Assembly (NCBI GenBank): GCA_945859605.1
Contig: OX243821.1
Span: forward strand, 35,642,748 to 35,706,747
Origin: Lumbricus rubellus
Lineage: Eukaryota; Annelida; Clitellata; Crassiclitellata; Lumbricidae
Direction: 5' to 3'
DNA length: 64,000 nucleotides
Shown one piece after another: positions 11,463 through 25,900 of the stretch. Below the pieces are notes generated by a model, which saw only the letters and a list, made by a program, of their open reading frames with translations, searched no databases and was not told the DNA's origin. Every line of letters starts with the position of its first letter. The stretch's first letter is position 1. The translations under genes and the position numbers were made by a program.

Positions 11463-11720
11463 TCTCTCTCTGTTTGCCTTTGCACCTCTCATCATCGTTC
11501 TTCTTCGTAGGAAATGACACATTGCACGCGTCTTCTTATCTGTGTCAATTCGCTTTCCATGTCGGTTTGTTTGTCATCATCGGCTTCGTTTTTTGTTTAA
11601 ATGACATCAAAAAATATCTTGTTCGTTAAAATGTTTCCTTGACTTGAAAAACGTTAAATTAATTCTACGGAGAAAAATTTACACCGAGATCTGTGTGATT
11701 GAAAAAAAATACTGTTCTAA

Positions 11721-11822
11721 ATTTCAATTTATTAAAGTTAAATTCGATTTATTAAAGTTAAATTCAATTTATTAAAGTTAAATTCAATTTATTAAAGTTA
11801 AATTCAATTTATTAAAGTTAAA
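11721..11822. promoter_or_regulatory. Five 20-bp repeats with poly(A)-signal hexamers on both strands
   Basis: Five tandem copies of AATTCAATTTATTAAAGTTA. Each contains ATTAAA on the plus strand (variant poly(A) signal, for UBA6, 265-360 nt past its stop) and TTTATT, i.e. AATAAA on the minus strand (for MRM3, 117-215 nt past its stop). The repeat is the main such hexamer cluster in the 476-bp convergent spacer. That it is used for 3'-end formation is inference. Confidence 0.55.
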
Positions 11823-11938
11823 TGCGGACGCTAAGGTGCCAGTAAAGTTAAAATTTGCGATATTTGCATTTCCTTACAGTTGAAGTCCGTGATGTTTCTG
11901 ATGCGGATAAAAAAACACGTTGTTTGTTAATTGTTCAA

Positions 11939-14900
11939 TTAAACATTGCTACTATTGTTGTCCGTTCTATTGTTGTCCATTGAGTTTCTTTGTTTCATCT
12001 GGCGACGTATTTCAAACAAAACAACACTCGACGTAATAGCACGACTAATATCTTTCGCTCCTGGCACAAAAACAATTTGACCGCCACGACTGTACGCAAA
12101 CTTCTTCGCGTCTGCACTTGAACATTCGTCATCGTCGCTTCCAACAATCAATGCTACGCTCGTTTCTCTGCTGCTTGCATAGTCAACGCTTTCGTAGCTG
12201 TAGATTGGAAGTCGCACGCGATCAAACATTTTGAGATCCTTTCGTTTCATGTGTCTCTCATCAACATTTTGTTCTCCTGTTTCGCTTTCATCGTTCGATT
12301 CAACCAAAGTCTGTTGGAGAATTGAGCGCGGAACTTTCGAGAGATTTTCATCGTTGTTGGAGGAGGGTAGAGGAGTTTTGTTGGAGACGAGATAAAGATC
12401 GCAGTTCGATGGAAGATAATTTCCGATTGATTCCCAACTGGTTGTGATGATTGGGATGTGGAAATGCGATCCCATTCCAGCGCGTAGAACCTTTGGAATC
12501 CACGGATCTACGCTACCTGAGAATCAATGAAGCAATCCATCAATATTTAAATCTGTCAGAATTTATATAGAGCCCTTCAGTTCCATACTCATACATGCTT
12601 CTGAATCATGCCAAGCGCAAAAAGGTTATCTTCAAATGACAAGTTTAAACCTCGCTCTGGAAGTAGACTGATTGTGTACTCTTAATATATAACCAGCTGC
12701 AAATCAGCACTCTGTTGAACAAGTATCACATATAAAATTCACATAAAGTAAGTAAGTACAGCCTTTACTACTCCATTTGCAAACACACAATGGGACATTG
12801 ACAAAAAATGAAACATAACACATAGAAGTAATAATAAAGTCTTCTACTTTAGGTTCTCTGCCAAGCGGCAGGTCCAAATGTCCAATGTCTCCACGTTTCA
12901 CGCTGTTGTGCCATGTCCCAAGAAAAACGTATCAATAAAAAAGTATAATATAATAATATACATGAAAAGTAAACTAAAACAAATGTTAATTTGTATTGCA
13001 TTCAAGGATTTATAAGACATACAAAAACCATAAAATGTTGGCCAATCTGTTTACAATGAAACGAAATGCAGTATTGTTCTGACCTCTAGTGACGAGTAGT
13101 TTCTCGCAACCTGCTGCTGCAGCTGATCTAATGAGCGTACCAAGACTTCCTGCGTCCATCACACGATCGCAAATGATTGTCACTCGCAAACGTACGCTCT
13201 CTTCAGAGATCTTCACGTTTGGCAGCGTACAGATCGCTGAACAATAATATCACAGAAACAAAACATTAAATTACATGTTTATTTCATTGAATTTTATTTA
13301 CGGATTTATAAAGCACATATTTCACGTCACAACCTAATCAGAGGTGCTCGCAGTGCGATGAACTCATGGAAAAAGAAGTCTTATGACAACGAACAGCTAC
13401 AGTAATGCCTCCAGATAAGATCTATTGTATTGTATCTGACCATTTGTAAAGCACTTCTTGGAGCAAAAGTCTTTCAGAAGTACTCCCAGTGCATGCAACT
13501 CCGGAGAAACGCAGGTTTTGGTTCTTGTCTTATCTTATCTGACCATTTATAAAGCGCTTCTTGCAGCAAGAGCCTTTCAGAAGCGCTTCCAGTGCGTTCA
13601 ACCCCAAGAAAAAAGAAAAAAGGCAAGTTATTAGACGAGAGAAAGACGAGGATGGTCATCATGGCCATCCGCAGTTTCTATAGAAAAGGTTCTACATAAT
13701 TTTTTTATTCTGACGACACTCAAAACTAACCCATGAGACCCGCTGGTGCCACTGTATCCGACCAGACCTTCATGTGTTTAGACGACACTTTGTACAACTT
13801 CGTCCCAGTTGCAACCAAACTCTCGAGCGTAAGACCAGCGAGCAGCGCAACGTCGGTGAAGAAAATGGATTTTATTTCGAGTGATGCGGTCATTGCTTCT
13901 GCGACAAGACGAGTTCCTTCAAGAAGAATTGTTGACTTCTTGTCGCGTTCTTTCGACAGCTTGGTTTCCATCACTGCAGGACTAAACATGGAAAGAGTTT
14001 AAATGTTAACACTGGTAAAATCATAAGACTATTATTAAACAAAGCTTTCCTACCTAACTGGGAGTGCCTTTGGACAGTTCACCCCAAGGCTGAAGCCAGG
14101 ATTTTATTTTGGTGGGGTGGGATGTTTACTCGACCTTGAGCAAGCCGAAAAGCAACTGAAACTACAGAGTAAGGGATTTGGAGAATGATATAGTCGATTG
14201 TAAAAAGTCAATTAGAAATAAGAGCTTCAAAATTAATTTCCTTTAAGTCTTTACTTCATGATTGTGTTTAATATAAATGCATTATTTCATTGCAGCATTA
14301 TTTCATTGGATGGAGGGGGGGGGGTGTGTTCAAACACCAAAACACACCCATGGTTCATAAATGTTTTAATATAATACAAGGCATTCTGAACCAGCGGGGA
14401 AGTTCTCTGCTCCATTCAAATATTATTATTATTACTATTAGACTTAATTAATTTTATAATGTGCCCAAAATTTGCCTTTACCCGAAACGATGATCTCCTG
14501 TGTCCAACTTTTCGTATTTTACGTCATCCGGAAGAGTCACCCATTCGTCTTTTCCTTTACTTTTCGATTTCTTGGATTTTTTGTCGACTTTAGCCGCTCT
14601 ATCAAAAGCTCCTGCGTCATCTTTTTCTGTTTTAAATGATTTTTCATGTGTATTGTTCCGTATTGACTCGTTAATTATTTTATTAGGTTTTTGACCATTT
14701 TGTACAGATGCACGAGTAACTGGACTTGGCTTTTGTAGGTTGGACAGAGGTCTCGTGCGATCGGGTTTCTGGATTTCATTGCGCGTGTTTGAATTTCTTG
14801 GTCGTTTCGCTAAATCGTTCGCTTCTTTTACCGACAAAACACGAATGGCTTGTCGTCTCAACGGTTTCACATAGAATCGCAATTGATATCCTTCTAGAAC

Positions 14901-14987
14901 ACGATTTATGTTGGAAATTGATCCGATTTTAAACGCACCGCGACGAAGCAAGAGCGCCGCCATCTTGTTTTGAAGGCTGACAACCAT
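11939..14987 (-). CDS. MRM3: Mitochondrial rRNA methyltransferase 3 (SpoU/TrmH family)
   Basis: MRM3 2'-O-methylates a guanosine of the mitochondrial large-subunit rRNA. Exons in coding order: 14987-14482, 13981-13731, 13236-13084, 12516-11939 (stop TAA); all phases join. Exon 1 gives a basic N-terminus fitting a mitochondrial presequence, then a low-complexity lysine-rich stretch. Exon 2 carries the substrate-binding start (STILLEGTRLVAEA) through KVWSDTVAPAGLM. Exon 3 has motif 1 (DAGSLGTLIRSAAAAGCEKL). Exon 4 starts VDPWIPKVLRAGMGSHFHIP. Two in-frame ATGs exist: 14987 (weak context) and 14963 (AAGATGG, MAALLLRRGAF), and I prefer the second; products are 495 or 487 residues versus ~420 in human. 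The SpoU motif 2 region reads LIVGSDDDECSSAD instead of a G-E-x-x-G pattern, and the motif 3 loop reads PGAKDISRAI, so SAM binding may be altered. Intron 2 (13237-13730) holds TTCAGAAG-type SINE copies. Confidence 0.92.
13306..13640 (+). mobile_element. Two to three tandem copies of a GACCATTTATAAAGCGCTTC SINE-like repeat
   Basis: Core GACCATTTATAAAGCGCTTC then GCAAGAGCCTTTCAGAAGCG occurs at ~13437-13505 and ~13538-13625, with a weaker copy at 13306-13370. A further copy is at 40205-40310. They lie in MRM3 intron 2. Confidence 0.65.
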
Positions 14988-15214
14988 AGACAGTTTATAA
15001 TAATATTACAGATGCTGACCATAGATAACAATAGTTTTCGCTTTTAAAATCTAATATTCTAATTGGTTAAAAATGACTAAAACTCTCTAAATCTTTAGAA
15101 CAAATCTTTATATGATAGCGGCTACCATAATCTCCTCTCTGTCAATATACTGATGTAACGCCTCGTGAAATTTGGAAACTATACCCGGACCTCCTTAGTA
15201 CCATACTGTGTTCG

Positions 15215-15330
15215 CACCGTGCTCCATTGGCCGGCCCTCTGACTAAGCACAGCGCTCGTGAATAAGCTGATGCCCTACGCATGGCTTTCGAGTGGCGCTT
15301 CAGACCTCTGGAGATTACGAATGATTGAAG
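15215..15330 (-). repeat. Dispersed repeat (inverted copy of 10600-10680)
   Basis: The reverse complement contains CACTCGAAAGCCATGCG and CAGCTTATTCACGAGCGCTG, matching the copies at 10616 and 54770. It lies in the 1-kb spacer between MRM3 and INTS11. The rest of 14988-16014 is AT-rich with no recognised gene. Confidence 0.6.
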
Positions 15331-15869
15331 TAGCTGGTCCACAATGGAACTATTTAAGAAAACCAGTTCCATAATGATCTTCAATTATTATAAAATCTAA
15401 GCAAAATGTTATTATTTTCTAATACTCTTTTAAACTTTTTTTTATTATAAATATTTGTGAAACTAATCTCTTCTCGTAGCATTAGGATGAGTCTTACATT
15501 GTTGTGCATCCTTCAAGTAAGACTTTGTTTATTGAGGTGCACTATGACCACAATTAAGTTGCATTGTTTTGCACATGTTACTATAAATTGGCCTCAGGAA
15601 TTGATTAACTATCAATTAACTACATAATTTCTTGAATGTGTAGAGTTGCCTAACTCGAACAAGTCATACGACTAATAACATAAAATAATAATAAAACTAT
15701 GTAATAATAAATGTATTAAAAGCACAAATAATAGAATGAAGCAACAAAACTAATAATGGATATTTATTTAATTAAAAAATATGTAGCAAACTGAACAAAT
15801 AAAGAAACTCCAGTTTCTTCAATTATTATTATTTTCTCTGCAGATTTTTCCACAGCCAAGAAAACTTAG

Positions 15870-15875
15870 TTTATT
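15870..15875 (-). promoter_or_regulatory. Candidate INTS11 poly(A) signal AATAAA
   Basis: TTTATT on the plus strand, i.e. AATAAA on the minus strand, about 140 nt downstream of the INTS11 stop. Confidence 0.4.
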
Positions 15876-16014
15876 TTTGAAAGAAACAGTCAGTCATTTT
15901 GCAAGAAACCAGTCACTGAAACTGGATCAGTTCTACTTTTCCTTTGCAGAACAATTAAAAACATTCAATTATTGAATTATAATCCGAGTTGAATCGATGT
16001 GAGAAACTTTGAGA

Positions 16015-16417
16015 TTAAGACGAGAAACGACTTCTGAGAAGTTGAAGAACTTCACATCCAAGATCCTCGTCCTAAAATAGAAATTAATCACGTAACATTT
16101 AATAAATTAACATTTAATTAATTAATTAACATTTAACATTTCATTAATTAAGTAACATTTAACATTTCATTAATTAAGTAACAGCTATCATCAATTTTAC
16201 TACTCTATGAAAGTCACGCTAAGTCACATCAGGCCACCCAGCAGTATATTATTATTTTTTTTTTTTTAAATTATTATTATAACACACATTTATTTTTTTC
16301 AAAGAAAATAACAAAGTCATTTAAAGTCTAATGGAATTGCTCCTGTTCACAATAAGAGCTAACTAACATAGTTCTTCAGTTCAAGACCTCCATGTGTCTT
16401 GACTGTTTGAGTCTGTC

Positions 16418-16480
<63 letters not shown>

Positions 16481-16946
16481 ATTATTATTATTATGTGCAT
16501 TGTGAATTGCGGAATGTATATATTGAATCGATTCCAATTAATTTGAATTTGATTTGTTTTTAAATTATTATTATTATTATTATTTTACCCAAGGTATCAA
16601 CGATCCCTTGGAATTAGGAAAATTATTAAGAGCAGGAAATTTGTCTTGAGGGTCATGCCTCGTCTTCGGAGTTTGTAGAAACAAGACTTTGATGCGATAT
16701 TTTTATTATTCTTACAACCATGATTTGTTAAATTATTCTAAAAATTATTGAAATTATTAAGTATTTTGCAAACCACAGAGTATTATTATTATTATTATAA
16801 CCATCATTTATTTCCGTTACAAACTGTGCAACGCCAACTGACTATGCTTGCTGGACAGTGAACGCCTGACAAAACGTACTAATAGCTTACCCACAATTAC
16901 ATACTAAAACTAATGTGTAATTCATTTATTATTAGTATGATTGGTC

Positions 16947-16977
<31 letters not shown>

Positions 16978-19900
16978 CATGATTTATCAAATGCCACATT
17001 ACCTAATGACCAAGCATTCAATTTATAAACCAATTTAATCTCAATCAATAATCCGCTGTGGGATAGGAAGCCAGTGCAGAAACGATGGAAGTATCTCGCT
17101 GAACTCTACCTGTAGAACCCAAGAGACGAGCAACTTCTTCTCTTCATCTTCTTCCGATCCGTTAATCTTGATTAAGATCGCGTTGCCAGCTATGCTGATG
17201 CTGCTGTCTTGACCTTGTTGCACGTTGCTCAACTCATCCAAACATCTTTTAAGAAAATCATCAGAAATCTCATTATTACAGTTTACAGCAATTTTTAAAA
17301 ATGATTTTAGTTGCAGTCATTCGTGCAATTTAAAAAAAAGTAATTTTTAAAAAGTAGAGAGAGAGAGAGAGACAGACAGACTTAATATAATTATTAGGGC
17401 CTACTATTATTGTATTTCTTGCTATTATCATGCAATCGTTTCTGAGGAAAATGATGAATATTTAGACAGACAGACAGACAGAGACGCAAGACTGAGAAAG
17501 AGAGACAGAAACAGAGAGAGAGACAGAGAGGAAGTAATCAGGCAACAATATCTTTCAGCCATAATTATTAGATGGAAATTTATTAGATCATATCTCATTC
17601 CAGCAAATCAGAAAGCATGATATCAGGCCATCAGGCAGTCTACATAAATTATGTAGCCTCGCGCTATATAAGAATGGGACACGGTGATTGATTGATTATG
17701 TAGGAATTTGCAAAGTTAAAATCCTTCACCTTAGACACCTTTTAAACGTTCAAAGCAGCTGCTATATAAGCATGGAACGCACATAGTAAACCGATTGTAT
17801 TTTATTCTCTGCAAAATTATATTTAAAAAGGTAGAAGTCATAAACTTTTATATACATGTATATAATTTAATATATTTGTACTCTTTAATATGATTGACTA
17901 TTGACCCATGTGAACTGAACAATATAGAGCGCAATATAGAGCGCAATTGAGAGAGCGCAATTGAGAGAGTGCAATTTAGAGCGCAATAGAGAGAGCGCAA
18001 TAGAGAGAGCGCAATTGTGATCGCAATTGTCGACTTACTCTTTAAGGACTTCAACGATTGCGTCTGACAGTTTCGATTGCGTTCCATCGTACGCAATCGT
18101 TAAGTTTGATGTGAATCGAATCTCGTGTTCTCGCACTCCCATCTCGAGCATCGCCTTCTTCGGCTCCATCAGAATCAGACGCTGGAAATGAAACGAAATG
18201 ATAATTAATATCAATAATCATGTAAACATATTCATCATTAGGATTAAACGCTGGAAAAATATAAACAATAATTAGCGTTGATAATCATAAATTATATATT
18301 CATCATTAGAATCAGACGCTTAAATATATATTCATCATTAATATCGGAAATTATTGCAGAAAATCATCGTCGTCATCATCATCATTTTTATTATCATTTT
18401 ACACCACCCCCACACCATCACCATTTTTATAGATAATTTATTATTATTGTAATTATTATAATTATTATTATTATAATCAGAAAAATCGTACGTTGTCTTT
18501 AATGACGAGCGCTCCTTCCATCAGACGAGATTTCTTTGGCTGAGGAATGATGCAGTCACCTGTCGCAACACACAGACACACACATGTAAACAGACATATA
18601 TACACACATACACATGTATGCAGACAGACAGACAGGAAAAAACAGAGCTCCTCATAAAGTTGAAGCACATATATTTAAATATCGGCTGTGAAATACAGTC
18701 ACCTGTCACGACACACACACATACATATAGTCTGATATAGACACATATGTACACATGTACAGATGTACGCAGACAGACAGACAGACAGACAGACAGACAC
18801 ACAGACAGACATATAGACAGACAGCCAGGTACACACAGACATAAAGACAGGTACACAGACAGCCATACAGAAGAGACAGACAAAGAAGAAACAGAGTTCA
18901 TTATAAAGAGGAACTACAAAATTTATGATAAAATTTGCAATATTGACAATATTGTGATTTGCAATTAGATATAAACTGTAAATTGGATGGCTAAAAACAA
19001 ACAAAAGAAAGATTCAATAAGAATCACATTCAAACACTGAAAGAAACAATCACATGACGAATGAGAAATTGATGTCAACCAACCAACTGTGTCAATCAAT
19101 CATTCAATCAATACGTTAATGAATGAAATGACAAACCAGCTGCAGATAAATAAATAAATCATTCATTCAATAATTCATTCAACCAACCAATCAATCACTC
19201 ACTCAATCAATCAATCAATAAGCTAATCAATGAAATAACCAACCAGCTGACGATGGTGCATCATGTTTTCGCGACAGAAGACTGAGCGACATATCAACCG
19301 GAACATTTCCAACCGAACTAATCGAGATCGTCTCACCATTCGCTGGCATGAAACACTTCACACCTGCAATCAATCAATCAATCAATCCTGCATGGATGGA
19401 TACTGGATAGAAAGATGGATGGATAGATAGATGGGGGTTGGATGAATGGATGAATGTAAGGGGAAAATGACTGAAGGATGCTGAATGGTTAAATGGGTAG
19501 ATGTAAGTATCATGTGGAAGGATAAATGGATGGATTGAGAGGGTTTAGTGTGATTCCATTTGGTCAACACTCTGATACAAAGGTCCACTCAACCTTCCAT
19601 TTGGCAGATGGCATTGGCAAACGATAGAGCTGTCAGATTCCGGAATGAATGAATGAAATGATCTGGATCCTTGGGCGAATAGTTGAACTGAATAGATAGA
19701 CGGATAAAACGATAGATGAACGGATATATGAAGGAATAGAGTAATGAATAGATGAATGAATGCATGAACGAATGAATAGGTTAATGAATGAATAAATGGA
19801 TGAATGAATGGATAACTGGATGACGTACCGAATTCCTGTTCTATCTTCTTCGTAAGAAACTCCATCTTGACGGCTTCACCATGAACAAGAACAATGTTCT

Positions 19901-22900
19901 TTGGTTCTGATTGTCTGATCAATTGCATTATTCCTTTCGCATCTGCATGTGCGCTGAATGACATGTACTGCACCGCCATCTTTACCTCAACCTAACCACA
20001 ACACAACACACTATTATACAACAATCAAATGATGCAAACAATTAAGATTCTCGTTTAAATGCTTTTATAGCAATTGCTGTGAACGTTTAAAAGGTGTCGA
20101 AGGTGAAGAAAAGTTTATACCACGGATGCAATTTCGTTGTTGTGGTCCAGTCTTATATAGCATCGTCTGAATGCGATTTTAAAGGTGTCTTATTGAAGGT
20201 ATATATTTAGTGACCATCTCACAGGAAAAGGAGCATGGATCCCATGCTTTCCACGTTACACAACGAATCAATCAAATTCAATCTATCAATCAATCAATAA
20301 ATTGATCAATCAATCAAATTCAATCAATCAATCAAATTCAATCAATCATATTCAATAAATCAAATTCAATCAAATTCCATCCATCAATCAAATTCAATCA
20401 ATCAAATTCAATCAATCAAATTCAGTTAATCAATCAAATTCAATCAATCAAATTCAGTTAATCAATCAAATTCAATAAAATCCAATCAATCAATACAATA
20501 CAATACAATTCACTTTATTGCAACCAGAAAACAAGAAAACAATAAAAGTACAAAACATGCATGCATTGGCTACAAAGGGGGGGCCCAAAAGAGATGGACA
20601 AAATTGGACATCCCGCTGGGAAGGGTCACCCAAGTAAAAATTCCCAAGAAAAATTAATCAAGATTGCTGAAAAGAAAGAGACTAAAACAAATTAGGTGAT
20701 GACATGTACTGCACGGCCATCTTTACCTCAACCTAATTCACAACACAACAACACTATAATACAAGAATCATATGATGCGAATTAAGATTCTCGTTTAAAT
20801 GCTTTTATAGCAATTGCTGTGAACGTTTAAAAGGTGTCTAAGATGAAGATCTATAACCCATGCAATTTTGTTGTTGTGTCCCAGTCTTATATAGTATTGA
20901 CTGAATGCGATTTTAAAGGTGTCTTATTGAAGATCCCTTATTTTATTAACCATCTCAGCCATCTCATGCTTTCCAAGTTACACAACGAATCAATCAAATT
21001 CAATCAATCAATCAATCAATTTCAATCAATAATATTCAATCAAATTCAATCAATCGATCAATCAATCAATCGATTTCAATATCCCTTAGAACTAATAAAA
21101 AGAACCAGTTGATTGTTCATCCAAGTACATCTACCTCTTCCATATATCCATCCATTCTTACTTCCAGATAATTATCATTCCATTAAATTGTCATTCCGTA
21201 TATCCATCCATCCACCTTCCATCCAACCTTCCTTCCATCTATCTGCCTCACTCCATCCATCAATCCACCCAACTACCAACAAACAAATTAATCAACAGCG
21301 TCTATTTCTCAACCTCCATTCAGATAAATTATTATTATTATTATTATCAAATAAACTTGTAACACGCGCAAGGTCACACCGATATGTGAATCTGAGGCGC
21401 GGAAATAACATTTCCAGAATTATTAAAAGAACAGAGATAAACAAAGAGAGAGATAGACAGACAGACATTGAAAACAGACAACTAAAGACAGGCAGACAGA
21501 CAGACACAGACAGAGAGATGGAAAAAAAGACAGAGAGAGACAGACATAGAAAAAGACAGACAGAGAAACATAGAAAAAGCAGAGCACGTAAACTTTTCCA
21601 ATTGAGATGGTTAAAATACAAACCGTTTGTCTGTTGTCTAATTCAATTTTCCTTTGTCCATTCAGAATCTTCCATCCAATTGTTCCCGAAACACAATAGC
21701 CAGGCATTATGATCTGCCAACACACAAAGACAAACAAAAGAAAATCAATCAATCAATCAAAGAAACAATCAACCATTGATGACTTCAAGAAACATCTAAC
21801 ATTGATGACTTCAAGAAACATCTAACATTGATGACTTCAAGAAACATCTAACATTGATGACTTCAAGAAACATCTAACATTGATGACTTCAAGAAACATC
21901 TAACATTGATGACTTCAAGAAACATCTAACATTGATGACTTCAAGAAACATCTAACATTGATGACTTCAAGAAACATCTAACATTGATGACTTCAAGAAA
22001 CATCTAACATTGATGACTTCAAGAAACATCTAACATTGATGACTTCAAGAAACATCTAACATTGATGACTTCAAGAAACATCTAACATTGATGACTTCAA
22101 GAAACATCTAACATTGATGACTTCAAGAAACATCTAACATTGATGACTTCAAGAAACAATCAACCATTAATGACTTCAAGAAACATCTAACATTGATGAC
22201 TTCAAGAAACATCTAACATTGATGACTTCAAGAAACATCTAACATTGATGACTTCAAGAAACATCTAACATTGATGACTTCAAGAAACATCTAACATTGA
22301 TGACTTCAAGAAACATCTAACATTGATGACTTCAAGAAACATCTAACATTGATGACTTCAAGAAACATCTAACATTGATGACTTCAAGAAACATCTAACA
22401 TTGATGACTTCAAGAAACATCTAACATTGATGACTTCAAGAAACATCTAACATTGATGACTTCAAGAAACATCTAACATTGATGACTTCAAGAAACATCT
22501 AACATTGATGACTTCAAGAAACATCTAACATTGATGACTTCAAGAAACAATCAACCATTAATGACTTCAAGAAACATCTAACATTGATGACTTCAAGAAA
22601 CATCTAACATTGATGACTTCAAGAAACATCTAACATTGATGACTTCAAGAAACAATCAACCATTAATGACTTCAAGAAACATCTAACATTGATGACTTCA
22701 AGAAACATCTAACATTGATGACTTCAAGAAACATCTAACATTGATGACTTCAAGAAACAATCAACCATTAATGACTTCAAGAAACATCTAACATTGATGA
22801 CTTCAAGAAACATCTAACATTGATGACTTCAAGAAACATCTAACATTGATGACTTCAAGAAACATCTAACATTGATGACTTCAAGAAACATCTAACATTG

Positions 22901-25900
22901 ATGACTTCAAGAAACATCTAACGTTGATGACTTCAAGAAACAATCAACCATTAATGACTTCAAGAAACAATCAACCATTAATGACTTCAAGAAACATCTA
23001 ACATTGATGACTTCAAGAAACATCTAACATTAATGACTTCAAGAAACATCTAACATTGATGACTTCAAGAAACATCTAACATTGATGACTTCAAGAAACA
23101 TCTAACATTGATGACTTCAAGAAACATCTAACATTGATGACTTCAAGAAACAATCAACCATTAATGACTTCAAGAAACATCTAACATTGATGACTTCAAG
23201 AAACATCTAACATTGATGACTTCAAGAAACATCTAACATTGATGACTTCAAGAAACAATCAACCATTAATGACTTCAAGAAACATCTAACATTGATGACT
23301 TCAAGAAACATCTAACATTAATGACTTCAAGAAACATCTAACATTGATGACTTCAAGAAACATCTAACATTGATGACTTCAAGAAACATCTAACATTGAT
23401 GACTTCAAGAAACATCTAACATTATTGACTTCAAGAAACATCTAACATTGATGACTTCAAGAAACATCTAACATTGATGACTTCAAGAAACATCTAACAT
23501 TAATGACTTCAAGAAACATCTAACATTGATGACTTCAAGAAACATCTAACATTGATGACTTCAAGAAACATCTAACATTGATGACTTCAAGAAACATCTA
23601 ACATTGATGACTTCAAGAAACATCTAACATTGATGACTTCAAGAAACATCTAACATTGATGACTTCAAGAAACATCTAACATTGATGACTTCAAGAAACA
23701 TCTAACATTGATGACTTCAAGAAACATCTAACATTGATGACTTCAAGAAACATCTAACATTGATGACTTCAAGAAACATCTAACGTTGATGACTTCAAGA
23801 AACAATCAACCATTAATGACTTCAAGAAACAATCAACCATTAATGACTTCAAGAAACATCTAACATTGACTTCAAGAAACATCTAACATTGATGACTTCA
23901 AGAAACATCTAACATTGATGACTTCAAGAAACATCTAACATTGATGACTTCAAGAAACATCTAACATTGATGACTTCAAGAAACATCTAACATTGATGAC
24001 TTCAAGAAACAATCTAACCATTGAATGACTTCAAGAAACATCTAACATTGATGACTTCAAGAAACATCTAACATTGATGACTTCAAGAAACATCTAACAT
24101 TGATGACTTCAAGAAACATCTAACATTGATGACTTCAAGAAACATCAACCATTGATGACTTCAAGAAACATCTAACATTGATGACTTCAAGAAACATCTA
24201 ACATTGATGACTTCAAGAAACATCTAACATTGATGACTTCAAGAAACATCTAACATTGATGACTTCAAGAAACATCTAACATTGATGACTTCAAGAAACA
24301 TCTAACATTGATGACTTCAAGAAACATCTAACATTGATGACTTCAAGAAACATCTAACATTGATGACTTCAAGAAACATCTAACGTTGATGACTTCAAGA
24401 AACAATCAACCATTAATGACTTCAAGAAACATCTAACATTGATGACTTCAAGAAACATCTAACATTAATGACTTCAAGAAACATCTAACATTGATGACTT
24501 CAAGAAACATCTAACATTGATGACTTCAAGAAACATCTAACATTGATGACTTCAAGAAACAATCAACCATTAATGACTTCAAGAAACATCTAACATTGAT
24601 GACTTCAAGAAACATCTAACATTGATGACTTCAAGAAACATCTAACATTGATGACTTCAAGAAACATCTAACATTGATGACTTCAAGAAACATCTAACAT
24701 TGATGACTTCAAGAAACATCTAACATTGATGACTTCAAGAAACATCTAACATTGATGACTTCAAGAAACATCTAACATTGATGACTTCAAGAAACATCTA
24801 ACATTGATGACTTCAAGAAACATCTAACATTGATGACTTCAAGAAACATCTAACATTGATGACTTCAAGAAACATCTAACATTGATGACTTCAAGAAACA
24901 TCTAACATTGATGACTTCAAGAAACATCTAACATTGATGACTTCAAGAAACATCTAACATTGATGACTTCAAGAAACATCTAACATTGATGACTTCAAGA
25001 AACATCTAACATTGATGACTTCAAGAAACATCTAACATTGATGACTTCAAGAAACATCTAACATTGATGACTTCAAGAAACATCTAACATTGATGACTTC
25101 AAGAAACATCTAACATTGATGACTTCAAGAAACAATCAACCATTAATGACTTCAAGAAACATCTAACATTGATGACTTCAAGAAACATCTAACATTGATG
25201 ACTTCAAGAAACATCTAACATTGATGACTTCAAGAAACATCTAACATTGATGACTTCAAGAAACATCTAACATTGATGACTTCAAGAAACATCTAACATT
25301 GATGACTTCAAGAAACATCTAACATTAATGACTTCAAGAAACAATCAACCATTAATGACTTCAAGAAACATCTAACATTGATGACTTCAAGAAACATCTA
25401 ACATTGATGACTTCAAGAAACATCTAACATTGATGACTTCAAGAAACATCTAACATTGATGACTTCAAGAAACATCTAACATTGATGACTTCAAGAAACA
25501 TCTAACGTTGATGACTTCAAGAAACAATCAACCATTAATGACTTCAAGAAACAATCAACCATTAATGACTTCAAGAAACATCTAACATTGATGACTTCAA
25601 GAAACATCTAACATTAATGACTTCAAGAAACATCTAACATTGATGACTTCAAGAAACATCTAACATTGATGACTTCAAGAAACATCTAACATTGATGACT
25701 TCAAGAAACAATCAACCATTAATGACTTCAAGAAACATCTAACATTGATGACTTCAAGAAACATCTAACATTGATGACTTCAAGAAACAATCAACCATTA
25801 ATGACTTCAAGAAACATCTAACATTGATGACTTCAAGAAACATCTAACATTGATGACTTCAAGAAACATCTAACATTGATGACTTCAAGAAACATCTAAC

